From Azospirillum sp. B506 (GTDB lineage: Bacteria; Pseudomonadota; Alphaproteobacteria; Azospirillales; Azospirillaceae): a stretch of 63,457 nucleotides of DNA. The notes below the pieces were generated by a model, which was not told the DNA's origin, searched no databases, and was given only the letters and a program-made list of their open reading frames with translations. The stretch is from NCBI RefSeq assembly GCF_000333595.1, contig NZ_BADK01000023.1:1-63457 (forward strand). The letters are read 5' to 3'. Numbering within the stretch: the stretch's first letter is position 1; every line of letters begins with the position of its first letter. This document shows positions 9,096 through 17,271 of the stretch, in pieces. A program made the translations under genes and the position numbers.

Positions 9096-9950
9096 TCACC
9101 AACCGACGATCGACACTCTCAATCGGACTTTCTGTTCCACTGCTACTCGGAGCCCGACATCGCCGAGCGTCACCTTCGAGCCGTTGGACTCCGCGCGGAG
9201 CACGATGCCGGCGAACTCCTCGGCTGTGGTCAGCTGTCCCTGAACGGTGAGCGGCACCGTCACGGCCTGCCCCGGCAACGCGGGCGACGCCCCGACGCTG
9301 CCGGGGGCGATCTGGACATTCTGCTGGCCGATGGCCGCCATTAGGTCGCCCATCGACAGCCCGCGGGCCATCAGCTTTGCCGGATCGACCCACACGCGCA
9401 TCGCCTGCTCGGAACCGAACAGCTGCACCCGGCCGACGCCGTCGATGCGCCGCAGCTCCTCGACGATGTTGCGCGCCATGTAGTCGCTGAGGGCGGTTTC
9501 GTCGAACCGGCCGTCATCGGATTTCAACCCGACGATCATCAGGAAGCTCGACGACGACGATTCAACGGTCAGGCCGTTCTGGCGCACCACCTGCGGCAGC
9601 CGCGGCTCGATGGACTTGAGCTTGTTCTGCACATCGACCTGGGCCATGTCCGGCGCGGTGCCGGGCTTGAAGGTGGCGGTGACGGTGGCCGATCCGGAGG
9701 CGTCGGACACCGATTCGAAATAGAGCAGGTTCTTGACGCTCGACAGTTCGCGTTCGATCAGGCTGATCACGCCGTCGTTCATCGTCTGCGGCGTGGCCCC
9801 GGGGTAGGTTGCCAGAATGCTGACGGTTGGCGGCGCCACCGAGGGGTAGCGGGCGATCGGCAGCTGTGGAATGGCGATCACGCCGAACAGGATGATGAAC
9901 AGGGCGATGACCCAGGCGAACACCGGGCGCCGGATAAAGAATTGGGGCAT
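9096..9950 (-). pseudogene. RND efflux pump inner-membrane subunit, truncated by transposon
   Basis: It starts MPQFFIRRPVFAWVIAL with the first transmembrane helix of HAE1-type (AcrB/MexB) pumps and continues normally through the periplasmic porter region to 'SKVTLGDVG' (about 265 of the usual ~1040 residues). At 9155 the sequence becomes the Tn3-like terminal repeat, and the last 18 codons to the stop at 9096 are transposon sequence. All but the first membrane helix and the proton-relay residues are missing, so it cannot pump. The 3' part is not found elsewhere in the window. Confidence 0.9.
9118..9155 (-). repeat. Tn3-like terminal inverted repeat, right
   Basis: Read on the minus strand from 9155 it begins GGGCTCCGAGTAGCAG, then T and GGAACAGAAAGTCCGATT. 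It is the inverted partner of 4553-4590, with two mismatches over 35 bp, and directly interrupts the RND coding sequence. Confidence 0.85.
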
Positions 9951-9970
9951 GTTGGAATCGTCCTGTTCGC

Positions 9971-11128
9971 TCAGCGCATGGTGGTGGCGGTTTGTTTGGA
10001 AACCGGCCAGTCACGCGCGGCCACCGGAACGCCCTCGGACAGACGGTCCATGCCCTCGACCACGATCTTCTGCCCGGCTTCGAGGCCGGCGCCGACGCGG
10101 TAGCGGCGGTCCACCAGTTCGCCGAGTTCCACCGGCTTGAGCGAGGCCTGATCGTTCCCGTCGAGCGTCCACACCTGCGGCTGGCCGCCGACGCGCACCA
10201 CCGCCTGCTGGGGAAGGGTCAGGGCATCGGCGTAGCTCGTGCGCGGCACCCGCGCGCGAACGAACATGCCCGGAAGCAGATCGCGCTGCGGGTTGTCGAC
10301 AAGGATGCGGAGCAGCACGTCGCCCGTGCCGGGATCGACGGAGATGCCCGAGAACAGCACGCGCCCGGTCGCGTCGTACGGTTTGCCGTCGTCGCGCAGA
10401 ATGGCGACCGGCAGGCCGTCCCCGGACTCTGCTTGCCGCAGGGCCAGGGCCTTGCGCAGGGAAGCGAGCGAGGACGCCGGCTGGCGGACATCCACATAGA
10501 CCTGATCGATCTCCTGGACGCGCGCCATCGGATTGCCGTCGCTGCCGCCGACCAGCGCCCCCTCGGTCACCAGCGCCTGATCGACGCGCCCCGGGATCGG
10601 CGCCTCCACCGTGGCGAATTTCAGGTCGAGTGTGCGGCGGGCCAGGGTGGCGCGGGCCTGTGCCACGTCGGCCACGGCCTGATCCTGCTGGAACACCGCA
10701 TCGTCGTAGACCTGCCGGCTGACGGCATCGGACTTCAGCAGCGGCTGCAGCCTCGCCACCTGCACCCTGGCGCGCTCCAGCCCCACCGTTGCCCGCTGCA
10801 GGGCGGCGGCGGCAATGTCCACCTCGGCCTTGAACGGCGCCGGGTCGATCTGGAACAGCGGCTGGCCGGCACGCACCTCGCTGCCTTGCTCGAAGCTTCG
10901 GTGCAGCACGATGCCGCTGACCTGCGGCCGTACCTCGGCAACCCGCAACGCGGTGACACGGCCCGGCAGATCGTCAGTCAGTTCCAGTCGGGAGGGCGCA
11001 AGGGTGAGAACGGAAACCTGCGGGGCCGGGGGGATCACTACCGGTTCGGACCGCTCGCACCCCGCCATCAGCATCACGGCCACCAACGCACAGGCGCCGC
11101 CGTGGCAGCGCAACTGGTCGATCCTCAT
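9971..11128 (-). CDS. RND efflux periplasmic adaptor (AcrA/MexA family) lipoprotein
   Basis: 385 residues. The N-terminal signal ends in the lipobox LMAGC (C24), so it is anchored to the inner membrane by lipid. Then come a barrel-sandwich/lipoyl half (PQVSGIV...GQPLFQIDP), a helical hairpin (about 105-165), the second lipoyl half, a beta-barrel domain (about 215-300) and a membrane-proximal domain ('GLEAGQKIVVEGMDRLSEG'). It would bridge an RND pump to an outer-membrane channel. It is the first gene of an operon with the pump gene 20 bp downstream, now truncated, so here it is probably an orphan adaptor. Confidence 0.9.
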   Translation of the reverse strand: MRIDQLRCHGGACALVAVMLMAGCERSEPVVIPPAPQVSVLTLAPSRLELTDDLPGRVTALRVAEVRPQVSGIVLHRSFEQGSEVRAGQPLFQIDPAPFKAEVDIAAAALQRATVGLERARVQVARLQPLLKSDAVSRQVYDDAVFQQDQAVADVAQARATLARRTLDLKFATVEAPIPGRVDQALVTEGALVGGSDGNPMARVQEIDQVYVDVRQPASSLASLRKALALRQAESGDGLPVAILRDDGKPYDATGRVLFSGISVDPGTGDVLLRILVDNPQRDLLPGMFVRARVPRTSYADALTLPQQAVVRVGGQPQVWTLDGNDQASLKPVELGELVDRRYRVGAGLEAGQKIVVEGMDRLSEGVPVAARDWPVSKQTATTMR

Positions 11129-11525
11129 TCTCTTTCCTTCAGACGCCGGCCGGTCTCAACAAGCACGCGGACAAACTGAAGGCAGCAGATTGCGTTTCGG
11201 TCGAGGGAGTGTGGAGATTCGATGGAGATTGAAAATCATAGCGAACTGCCGCGAAGCCGATGGTGCCCGCCTCCGCCCGACCTCCCAGGCCATTACGGCG
11301 GCTTCCTTCCATCCTTTTCCCGCCGTACCCGCGCCACCTGCCTGTTTACCCTGCTCGCCATCCTGCTGCTGGACACCGGCCAGCTCGACCCCAGCCCATC
11401 ATCGCCGTCCTCGATGCCGCAGCTCCGCTGGCGGCCTGCCGGCGCTGACCGCGCGCGGCTCCGGAGTAAATGGGGCGCGACCATGCTATGGTTGCCGCCC
11501 ATGCTCCCGACAATCGGAGACTGCC
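11129..11525. other. Intergenic, divergent promoter region
   Basis: 397 bp between the adaptor gene (leftward) and a small rightward gene. It must hold both promoters. No convincing ORF or clear palindrome was seen. Confidence 0.5.
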
Positions 11526-11735
11526 ATGCCAACTCCCCCCTCTAAGCGGCTGACCGTCGACGATATTCTCGCACTCGATATGCGCCCACCAGACGAGTGG
11601 TTTGCCGAGGTGACCGAACCGCTGGTCGAGGAGTTCGCCCGAGATCCCGACACCCTGCGCCGCGCAGTGAGCGCCGTGCGCGAGGTCTTCCACTTCCACG
11701 AACGGCTATACCACTACTGGAGGGTTAGGCCGTAG
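11526..11735 (+). pseudogene. Small unknown gene, 3' end cut by IS5 insertion
   Basis: The start ATG at 11526 follows an 'ATCGGAGACTGCC' ribosome-binding region. The visible product is 69 acidic residues (TVDDILALDMRPPDEWF...). The last codon TAG is formed at the IS boundary. Removing the IS and one TA copy restores a frame that runs on for 22 codons to a stop at 14071-14073, giving ~90 residues. I do not recognise the family. Confidence 0.45.
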
Positions 11736-12399
11736 ACTCATAATCCCTGGCACCATAGCCTGACGGCGACGAGCTTCACTGCCGCCAGGAAATTTTCGGG
11801 TCGTTTGTCGTATCGGGTGGCGATACCTCTGAACTGCTTGATCTTGTTGAAGAACCTTTCGACAAGGTTCCGCTGACGATAGAGCCAGGACGAGAAGACG
11901 AAGCTGCCCTTGCGGTTGGTTTTGGGCGGAATGTTAGCCCAAGCCTTCCGCTCGGTGGCTTTGGCGCGGATGGCATTGCTGTCATAGCCTTTGTCGGCCA
12001 ACAGGATGGCCCCCTCGCCAAGATCCTCCGTCAGGGCGTCGGCTTCGGTGCAGTCGGCAACCTGCCCGGCAGTCAGGCGCAGACGGACGGGGCGGCCTTC
12101 CGCATCGACGAGCGCGTGGATTTTGCTGGTGAGGCCCCCACGGGAACGTCCCATGCCGCCATCGTCTCCAGCCCCCTTTTTCCCGTGGCCGCGTGCTGGT
12201 GCACGCGAACACAGCTGCTGTCGATCATCACGATGTCGCCGTCGTAGGCTGCCGATACCGCTTCCAGAAGCCGATCCCAGACCCCGGCCTTCCGCCATCG
12301 CACGAACCGGTTGTAACAGGTCGTCGAAGGACCATACCGTTCCGGTATCTCCGCCCAGGGCGATCCGGTGCGGAACCGCCACAGAATACCATTCAGAAC

Positions 12400-12407
12400 C
12401 CGGCGAT
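12400..12407. repeat. IS256 target duplication, left copy
   Basis: CCGGCGAT here is repeated at 13840-13847 on the other side of the IS256 element. Eight bases is the expected duplication for the family. Confidence 0.85.
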
Positions 12408-13839
12408 GGTCGTGCCCCACGAGGTGGTGTAGGAGCTGTGGGGAACCGGCCCGCCGCAGCGCCCCCTGAGCTGGCGTAGGCGGGCCGGTTGTCCACAGCG
12501 GGGCGGTCATCGTGGTTCTTCGGTAGAGTCTGGTCACCACACCTCAACCCGATCGAAGGGTGACCACGATGACCGACGAGATGATGGCGCTTCGCGCGCT
12601 GCTGGAGAAGCGTCCTGACGCCGACGTGCTGCGCGAGATGATCGGCTTCGCAGCCGAGCGGCTGATGGAGCTGGAGGTGCAGGGCCTGACCGGCGCTGCC
12701 CACGGCGAGCGCTCCGCCGAGCGGCTGGTCCAGCGCAACGGCTACCGGGAGCGCGACTGGGAAACCCGCGCCGGCACCGTCGAACTGCGCATCCCCAAGC
12801 TGCGCAAGGGCAGCTACTTCCCCGGTTTCCTGGAGCCACGCCGGATGGCCGAGAAGGCGCTGACCGCCGTGATCCAGGAAGCCTACATCCACGGCATTTC
12901 GACACGCTCGGTGGATGATCTGGTCAAGGCGCTCGGCATGGGCGGCATCTCCAAGAGCCAGGTCAGCCGGCTGTGCGAAGAGATCGACGAGCGGGTGAAG
13001 ACCTTCCTGGAGCGTCCCATCGAAGGCGATTGGCCCTACCTGTGGATCGACGCCACTTACGTGAAAGTCCGCCAGAACGGGCGCATCGTCTCGGTCGCCG
13101 TGACCATCGCGGTGGCCGTGAACACCGACGGACGGCGCGAGGTGCTGGGCATGGACATCGGCGCCTCGGAGGCCGAGACCTTCTGGATCGAGTTCCTGCG
13201 CAAGCTGAAGCGTCGCGGGCTGGCCGGGGTGAAGCTGGTCATCTCTGACGCCCACGAAGGCATCAAGTCGGCGGTATCCAAGGTGTTCCGCGCCACATGG
13301 CAGCGCTGCCGGGTGCATTTCATGCGAAACGCCCTGGCGCACGCCGGTCGGAGCGGCCGGCGTGTGGTGTCGGCCTTCATCGCCACCGCGTTCGCCCAGG
13401 ATGACGCTGGCGCTGCCAAGGCGCAGTGGCGTCAGGTCGCCGATCAGGTCCGCCCCAAGCTGCCCAAGCTGGCCGCCCTGCTCGACGAGGCTGAGGAGGA
13501 CGTGCTGGCTTTCATGACCTTTCCCAAGGAGCACCGCGCCAAGATCCACAGCACGAACCCGCTGGAGCGGCTAAACGGCGAGATCAAGAGGCGCACCGAG
13601 GTCATCGGCATCTTTCCCAATGAGGCGGCGATCACCCGCCTGATCGGTGCCATCCTGCTCGAACAGAACGATGAATGGGCGGTTCAGCGGGCGCGCTACA
13701 TGACTCTGGAAACCATCGCTCCGCTGCGCGATGATCTCGCCCTCACGTTGCCCGCTGCGGCCGCGTGACCGTCCCGGCCAGACCTGCCGGAGACCACATG
13801 AGCGCCCCGCGATCCTACACCACGCCTCGGGACACGATC
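12408..13839 (+). mobile_element. Complete IS256-family insertion sequence, 1432 bp
   Basis: Imperfect 27-bp terminal inverted repeats at 12408-12434 and 13813-13839 share GTGGTGTAGGA at their inner ends. An 8-bp direct duplication (CCGGCGAT) flanks them. The element carries one intact transposase and is inserted into the IS5 transposase gene. An exact duplication and intact ORF suggest a recent insertion. Confidence 0.88.
12560..13768 (+). CDS. IS256-family (Mutator-type) transposase
   Basis: 402 residues from a GTG at 12560; the ATG at 12569 is three codons later. It has an N-terminal DNA-binding part, then the Mutator DDE core: D164 in WIDATY, D230 in VISDAHEG and a glutamate in [13 protein letters not shown] (E336 or E341). 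The motif 'CRVHFMRN' (C/H motif) between the last two is typical. Full-length and without frameshifts, so probably active. It catalyses transposition of the surrounding element. Confidence 0.93.
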   Translation: MTTMTDEMMALRALLEKRPDADVLREMIGFAAERLMELEVQGLTGAAHGERSAERLVQRNGYRERDWETRAGTVELRIPKLRKGSYFPGFLEPRRMAEKALTAVIQEAYIHGISTRSVDDLVKALGMGGISKSQVSRLCEEIDERVKTFLERPIEGDWPYLWIDATYVKVRQNGRIVSVAVTIAVAVNTDGRREVLGMDIGASEAETFWIEFLRKLKRRGLAGVKLVISDAHEGIKSAVSKVFRATWQRCRVHFMRNALAHAGRSGRRVVSAFIATAFAQDDAGAAKAQWRQVADQVRPKLPKLAALLDEAEEDVLAFMTFPKEHRAKIHSTNPLERLNGEIKRRTEVIGIFPNEAAITRLIGAILLEQNDEWAVQRARYMTLETIAPLRDDLALTLPAAAA

Positions 13840-13847
13840 CCGGCGAT
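13840..13847. repeat. IS256 target duplication, right copy
   Basis: CCGGCGAT, identical to 12400-12407. Confidence 0.85.
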
Positions 13848-14000
13848 CATCCACACGCCGCACACCGCGCGGCTTGTTCGGCAGTAGCGGCGATAGGATC
13901 GACCATTCCTGGTCCGTGAGTTCGTAGCGGCGGCACGTCATCAAGGGCTCCTTCGGGAAACCCTTGAATCACGACACCACTCTCTAGGCCAAGACGATTT

Positions 14001-14324
14001 ATGAGTTTACCGCCTAGAGACCGCGCGCGCATCCACAACAGCGACAGCGAAAAAGCCTTCTTCGGGCATCTGAAGAAACAATCGGACGCCTTCGGCGCCT
14101 TGGAACCGGCCGCCAATGCCACCAAGCACCATGCTCTCAGGAAAGCGGAGCCGCTCCCGCAGGGCATCCGGCTAACCATCATCCCCGCGCCAGCTTTCGA
14201 TTGTGGCATTATAACCGCCACCGAGATCCACAGGACCATTGGCGACGGCGGCCCGGACACCCTGGCCACCATCCAAGAGGCTATGTCGATCTACCGCACA
14301 TACCTTGGGACGCCCGGCTCGTAA
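14001..14324 (+). CDS. Unknown ORF with IS-supplied start codon
   Basis: 107 residues, unrecognised. The ATG lies inside the IS5 terminal repeat; without the IS this frame meets a TAG immediately upstream and has no good start nearby. It may be a fragment of an older gene or fortuitous. The C-terminal half (ATEIHRTIGDGGPDTLATIQEAMSIYRTYL, split here: ATEIHRTIGDGG / PDTLATIQEAMS) looks protein-like. Confidence 0.3.
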   Translation: MSLPPRDRARIHNSDSEKAFFGHLKKQSDAFGALEPAANATKHHALRKAEPLPQGIRLTIIPAPAFDCGIITATEIHRTIGDGGPDTLATIQEAMSIYRTYLGTPGS

Positions 14325-14791
14325 AGCAGGCTCTGGGATATATGGAAAATGCGCCCGCACAACCGAAAGCGAGGGGGGCCCCCACTCTTGGAACGGCCCC
14401 GCTGCTGCGATACCGCGCGCGGAAATGGGCGGATCGGGGTCTTGCCGCCGCAAAGGCAACGCCCCAGATGATATTTGCATCATAACGGGTACCGTCCGGC
14501 TTAACGGACACCGCCCCAAGACCAGAGTACTGGTATGTAACGCCGGGTGTGTCTGCCGCCCGGACTGTTGCCCGACCGAGGCAACAGGGATAGCTAACCT
14601 TTGACCTGGAGATCGGTTTAGTCTCAAAGAGTTATCCGTTCCTCAGTGTTCTTGAGCGCAGACCCAGGAACAAGGGACTTCATCGTAGCCGACTGCTGCT
14701 CGGCCGCGGATGAGGTTCGCTTGTCCTTTGTCAGGCACTTGCCCCCTCATCGCGGCCACTCAACCGCTGACCTATCCTGAAGGGGCATTGA
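14325..14791. other. Intergenic, no supported gene
   Basis: About 460 bp with short, poorly coding frames only. The segment CTCGTAAAGCAG at 14318-14329 recurs at 19072-19083. Nothing else stands out. Confidence 0.4.
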
Positions 14792-14992
14792 ATGACCACC
14801 TATGTTATCGTCTTGGAAACCGGTGGGACTCTGCTGCTGCTGTCGCTGATCACCGCCCTGGCGGTCATCTGGCTCGGCGGGCGGGAGCCGACACCGATGC
14901 ACATCCACGCGGTTCGTCTGCTGCTGAACACCTATCGGGCCGGCACCGTCGGCATCCTGATGCTGCTCGGCACCGTCGCCGCCATCGGCTGA
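14792..14992 (+). CDS. Small two-helix membrane protein, unknown
   Basis: 66 residues starting at an ATG preceded by GAAGGGGCATTGA, a good ribosome-binding site. Two hydrophobic stretches (about 3-27 and 50-66) are joined by a short loop with histidines (PMHIHAVR). No family recognised. A hypothetical inner-membrane protein. Confidence 0.5.
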   Translation: MTTYVIVLETGGTLLLLSLITALAVIWLGGREPTPMHIHAVRLLLNTYRAGTVGILMLLGTVAAIG

Positions 14993-15151
14993 AGCCCAAA
15001 CGCTGTCGACCGACCAAGCGGCCCAGCTCAATGATGCTGCGCGTCCAGATCCCGGAGCGCCGCGCGTACCCACCGGACCCAATCCCGCCGCTCCGGTGAG
15101 AACCGCACCTCCAAGTGCGCGGTGATGATTTCGGCCGTCAGGTCCGCACCG

Positions 15152-15206
15152 GCAAAGGGAGTAAACGGCGCCCCACGCGCGGGAGGGGGCCGTTTACTCC
15201 CTTTGC
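15152..15206. repeat. Perfect 18-bp inverted repeat (strong hairpin)
   Basis: Arms GCAAAGGGAGTAAACGGC (15152-15169) and its exact complement at 15189-15206 are separated by 19 bases that can extend the stem (GCCCC / GGGGC). It lies 60 bp before the start of the small gene at 15266. It could be a terminator for upstream transcripts, a leader structure or an operator. Confidence 0.8.
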
Positions 15207-15265
15207 GCCGGCCGGCGACGCTCCCCATGTCGAAGGAAGGCGACGACCCGACAGAGGACACCCCC

Positions 15266-15619
15266 ATGAAACAACCCATCCACAATCCCCGCGGGCCGGC
15301 TGGCAATCCGCCCTACATGATCGACCTGGAGGCGAAAACCGTCAGCCACCCCGGCAGCACCAACGTGGACAAACTCCACGCCACCTACAGCGGCACCCCT
15401 GAAAACCCCGGCGACATCACCGTCCGGCCGCACCCCCGCCCCACGCCCAGGCTGGCATCGGCGGCGGAAATGGCCAAGGCCCACTCCGCCGCCGATGCCG
15501 AACACGACAAGGCCCGCGCCCGCGAGCTGCTCGCCCTCTGGGATGAGCAGGACCGTGCCCGCGTCCAGAAGATCGCCGAGCAGTACCTCAAGACACGTCC
15601 CCTGCCGCCGCGCCCTTGA
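15266..15619 (+). CDS. Hypothetical 117-residue protein
   Basis: The start ATG at 15266 was chosen because AGAGGACAC lies just upstream and the sequence becomes protein-like there (MKQPIHNPRGPAGNPPYMID). The N-terminal half is Pro/Asn-rich and probably extended. The C-terminal ~50 residues (SAAEMAKAHSAADAEHDKAR...) should form a charged helix or coiled coil. No family recognised. Confidence 0.5.
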   Translation: MKQPIHNPRGPAGNPPYMIDLEAKTVSHPGSTNVDKLHATYSGTPENPGDITVRPHPRPTPRLASAAEMAKAHSAADAEHDKARARELLALWDEQDRARVQKIAEQYLKTRPLPPRP

Positions 15620-15679
15620 AGGCCGAAGGCGCGCCCCCCCGGGCAGCAGGGGCAGGGTCCACATGGCAAGGGCGTTCGG

Positions 15680-16183
15680 TCAGGCGGCCTGGGGGCGGCG
15701 GGGGCGCAGGAAGGCGGCGAGCGGCAGGGGGTCGCGGTCGATGGCGCGGGCGGCGATCACCAGGGGCCGCGGCACCGGGCTGGCGCCGGTGCGGTAGTTG
15801 CTCCAGGTGTTGACATGGACGGCGAAGAGGTCGGCCGCCTCGATGTTGGAGAGGCGGTGGCGGTCCTGCCACGCCACCAGCTCGGCGGCGCCGAAGGCGG
15901 CCTGCTGGTCGGCGAGCAGCTCCAGATGGACGCTGTCGATGGACAGGTCCTCGCTGCCGGCCCACTGGACGGTGTCGCCGTCTTCGCCGATTTCGGGCTT
16001 GGCGAAGATGCCGGGGATGCGCAGGGCCTCGATGTCGTGCAGGGCGATCCAGCCGGCGAGATCGACGGTTACCCCGCCGCCGCCGACCCACTCGACGGTG
16101 AGGAGGGTGCCGGGTCCGGCTTCGACGTGGGCGATCTCCGGGACGGGGCGGGGATCGATGCCGGTGACGAACGCTTCGCTCAT
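15680..16183 (-). CDS. DUF2442-like N-domain fused to XRE-like helix-turn-helix; putative antitoxin/regulator
   Basis: 167 residues. Residues ~15-75 (VPEIAHVEAGPGTLLTVEW ... ALHDIEALRIPGIFA) resemble DUF2442, a small fold often encoded beside DUF4160. The C-terminal part (RLSNIEAADLFAVHVNTWSN, then YRTGASPVPRPL) looks like a helix-turn-helix that could bind DNA. It lies 13 bp after the DUF4160-like gene, in the same operon, so the pair resembles a self-regulated toxin-antitoxin-like module. That function is inferred from arrangement; no activity is established by the sequence. Confidence 0.6.
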   Translation of the reverse strand: MSEAFVTGIDPRPVPEIAHVEAGPGTLLTVEWVGGGGVTVDLAGWIALHDIEALRIPGIFAKPEIGEDGDTVQWAGSEDLSIDSVHLELLADQQAAFGAAELVAWQDRHRLSNIEAADLFAVHVNTWSNYRTGASPVPRPLVIAARAIDRDPLPLAAFLRPRRPQAA

Positions 16184-16196
16184 GGGGGGCCTCCTT

Positions 16197-16439
16197 TCAG
16201 ACCGTGGGGTAGAGGGGGTTGCACTTGTTCCACTCGGCGACCAGGGCGGCGCGGTTGGCGATGGCCCAGGCCTGGACCTGGGGCCACAGGTCGGACGGCA
16301 CCTTGCCGCGGAGGATGGTGACGGGGTCGATGGCGATCATGGCGCGGACGCCGGCGCCCTTCAGGTGGAAGTGCGCCGGGTTGTGGTCCCGGGTCTGGAC
16401 CCCCACCCACACCTTCCCGAAGTTCGTCAGCTTGCCCAT
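16197..16439 (-). CDS. DUF4160-like small protein
   Basis: 80 residues. The start MGKLTNFGKVWVGVQ at 16439 was chosen because GGGGGGAAGGA precedes it; a longer frame reaches 16517 but would run over the operator palindrome. The motif TRDHNPAHFHLKGAG is the hallmark of DUF4160 (usually RDHGPPHVHV). The C-terminus (LWPQVQAWAIANRAALVAEWN) matches the family's helical end. DUF4160/DUF2442 pairs are commonly encoded together and have been proposed as toxin-antitoxin-like. The biochemical role is unknown. Confidence 0.65.
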   Translation of the reverse strand: MGKLTNFGKVWVGVQTRDHNPAHFHLKGAGVRAMIAIDPVTILRGKVPSDLWPQVQAWAIANRAALVAEWNKCNPLYPTV

Positions 16440-16471
16440 TCCTTCCCCCCGTCTTGATGCCTTCAGCTTAC

Positions 16472-16501
16472 CCAAATTTTGTGTTTCTATAAACACAAAA
16501 T
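16472..16501. promoter_or_regulatory. 30-bp perfect palindrome, operator of the DUF4160/DUF2442 pair
   Basis: Arms AAATTTTGTGTTT and AAACACAAAATTT (13 bp each) flank CTAT. It lies 33-62 bp upstream of the DUF4160-like start and is AT-rich in a GC-rich setting, as expected of a promoter/operator. The HTH protein of the same operon is the likely ligand (inference). Confidence 0.7.
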
Positions 16502-16517
16502 TTGTGATGTCGTGCAA

Positions 16518-17044
16518 AAAGATGGCGGCTTCACGCGGGGCGCGCGGCTTTCCGCCGTCCTGGTCGGGTCCGGTTTTCGAGCCGGCGGCGGGGAGTGCGA
16601 TTCAACCGGGGGAACGCCGGGGACGGAAGCGGCCGAAGGGGATGATCGGTCCGTTGGCAAGGATACCGCCGTTGCGACCGATGTTGGCGTTGGCAACGTT
16701 GCCGCCGGTGTTGTCGGTAGCGGACGAAGTTAATCCAGCGGTTCAACGCGATGTTGTGCAGGGATGTAAACAGAACAAAACATTTCGACGATGATGTTGT
16801 AGGCGTATTCCTATTCCTATTCCTATTCTAATCCGAAGCCCCTTTGTGGGACATCCGGGCAACGCCGGTTAATGACTGGTCAAAGCCCCGGCATCGTCTT
16901 GCCTAATGGCTCACTTTTTTATTGCCGCGGGAGAGGTCGGGAGGCGATGCTTTCTTCACCACCGAATGGTCGGTGGGAGGGCCGCGGGGGACGGTTTGGA
17001 CGCCACGCCCCCGCGCCCGCTCGAACTGCCAACTGGAGCTACCG
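16518..17044. other. Intergenic with microsatellite; no supported gene
   Basis: About 530 bp without a convincing gene. It contains a TTCCTA hexamer repeated nearly four times (about 16806-16830) and a GATTCAACCGGGGG segment (16599-16612) that recurs at 17929-17942. Confidence 0.45.
16806..16830 (+). repeat. TTCCTA hexanucleotide microsatellite
   Basis: ATTCC TATTCC TATTCC TATTC: just under four copies of a 6-bp unit in non-coding DNA. No gene starts close downstream. Confidence 0.7.
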
Positions 17045-17164
17045 ATGAACACGACGTCGAAAGTCTACCGCCGCCTGATCCGCCACCGTCGCCGCCTGAC
17101 CTGGTTTGCCCAGGGCCTGCGGTTCGTCGGGTCGGTGATCATCTTCATCCGCAGCGTGACCTGA
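17045..17164 (+). CDS. Possible 39-residue basic hydrophobic peptide
   Basis: ATG preceded by AACTGGAGCTACCG. The product is Arg-rich in its first half (YRRLIRHRRR) with one hydrophobic helix (LRFVGSVIIFI). It could be a small membrane peptide. Only the ribosome-binding site and composition support it. Confidence 0.35.
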   Translation: MNTTSKVYRRLIRHRRRLTWFAQGLRFVGSVIIFIRSVT

Positions 17165-17271
17165 CCGGCTGGCCACCGCCGGCCGGGTGTTCCAGACCCG
17201 GCCGGCGGTAGCGGTCAGTATGCGGTGCCGGGTGGCTTCCCGCAAGGGACCCCCCGGTTACATGTCCACCG

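Larger units (their letters stand above)
4553..9155. mobile_element. Degraded Tn3-family transposon carrying mgtA
   Basis: A 4.6-kb unit bounded by inverted repeats at 4553-4590 and 9118-9155. Inside are a deleted tnpA, a tnpR with a nonsense codon, a res-like region and, divergently, a magnesium P-type ATPase. Base sharing between the ends and the standard tnpA-tnpR-res order support one transposon. The 5-bp flanks differ (aaact on the left, gacat on the right), so no target duplication is visible. With its own transposase inactive it could move only with help in trans. The right end lies within an RND efflux gene; the left end abuts an IS5 remnant. Confidence 0.8.
11738..13944 (-). pseudogene. 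IS5-family transposase (two-frame), interrupted by IS256
   Basis: The N-terminus (MMTCRRYELTDQEWSILSPLLP) starts at 13944 and stops making sense at 13840. It resumes at 12399 with VLNGILWRFRTGSPWAEIPERYG, and a DDE aspartate is visible in 'IVMIDSS'. The second frame carries the rest (GGLTSKIHALVDAEG ... DKGYDS ... RNLVERFFNKIKQFRG) to a stop inside the terminal repeat. The two frames meet at an A5G5 run (12172-12184 on the plus strand), a classic -1 slippage site for this group. The IS256 insertion prevents production of a full transposase. Confidence 0.85.
11735..14007 (-). mobile_element. IS5-family (IS427-like) element, split by IS256
   Basis: The ends GACTCATAATCC (11735) and, inverted, AACTCATAAATC (to 14007) are flanked by TA on both sides (11733-11734 and 14008-14009), fitting a TA target duplication. 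The minus strand encodes an IS5-type transposase in two frames. The IS256 copy at 12408-13839 interrupts its 5' third. Without that insertion the element would be about 830 bp, typical for the group. Confidence 0.8.

Noticed and set aside
4548-9160. Target-site duplication around the Tn3-like unit
   Set aside because: The 5-bp flanks are aaact and gacat; they do not match.
11738-13549. 603-codon minus-strand frame spanning IS5 and IS256
   Set aside because: Its N-terminal two thirds is the antisense of the IS256 transposase; only the C-terminal end is real (IS5 transposase second frame).
16806-16830. TTCCTA microsatellite as a phase-variable promoter spacer
   Set aside because: The nearest possible gene starts more than 200 bp away and is itself doubtful.
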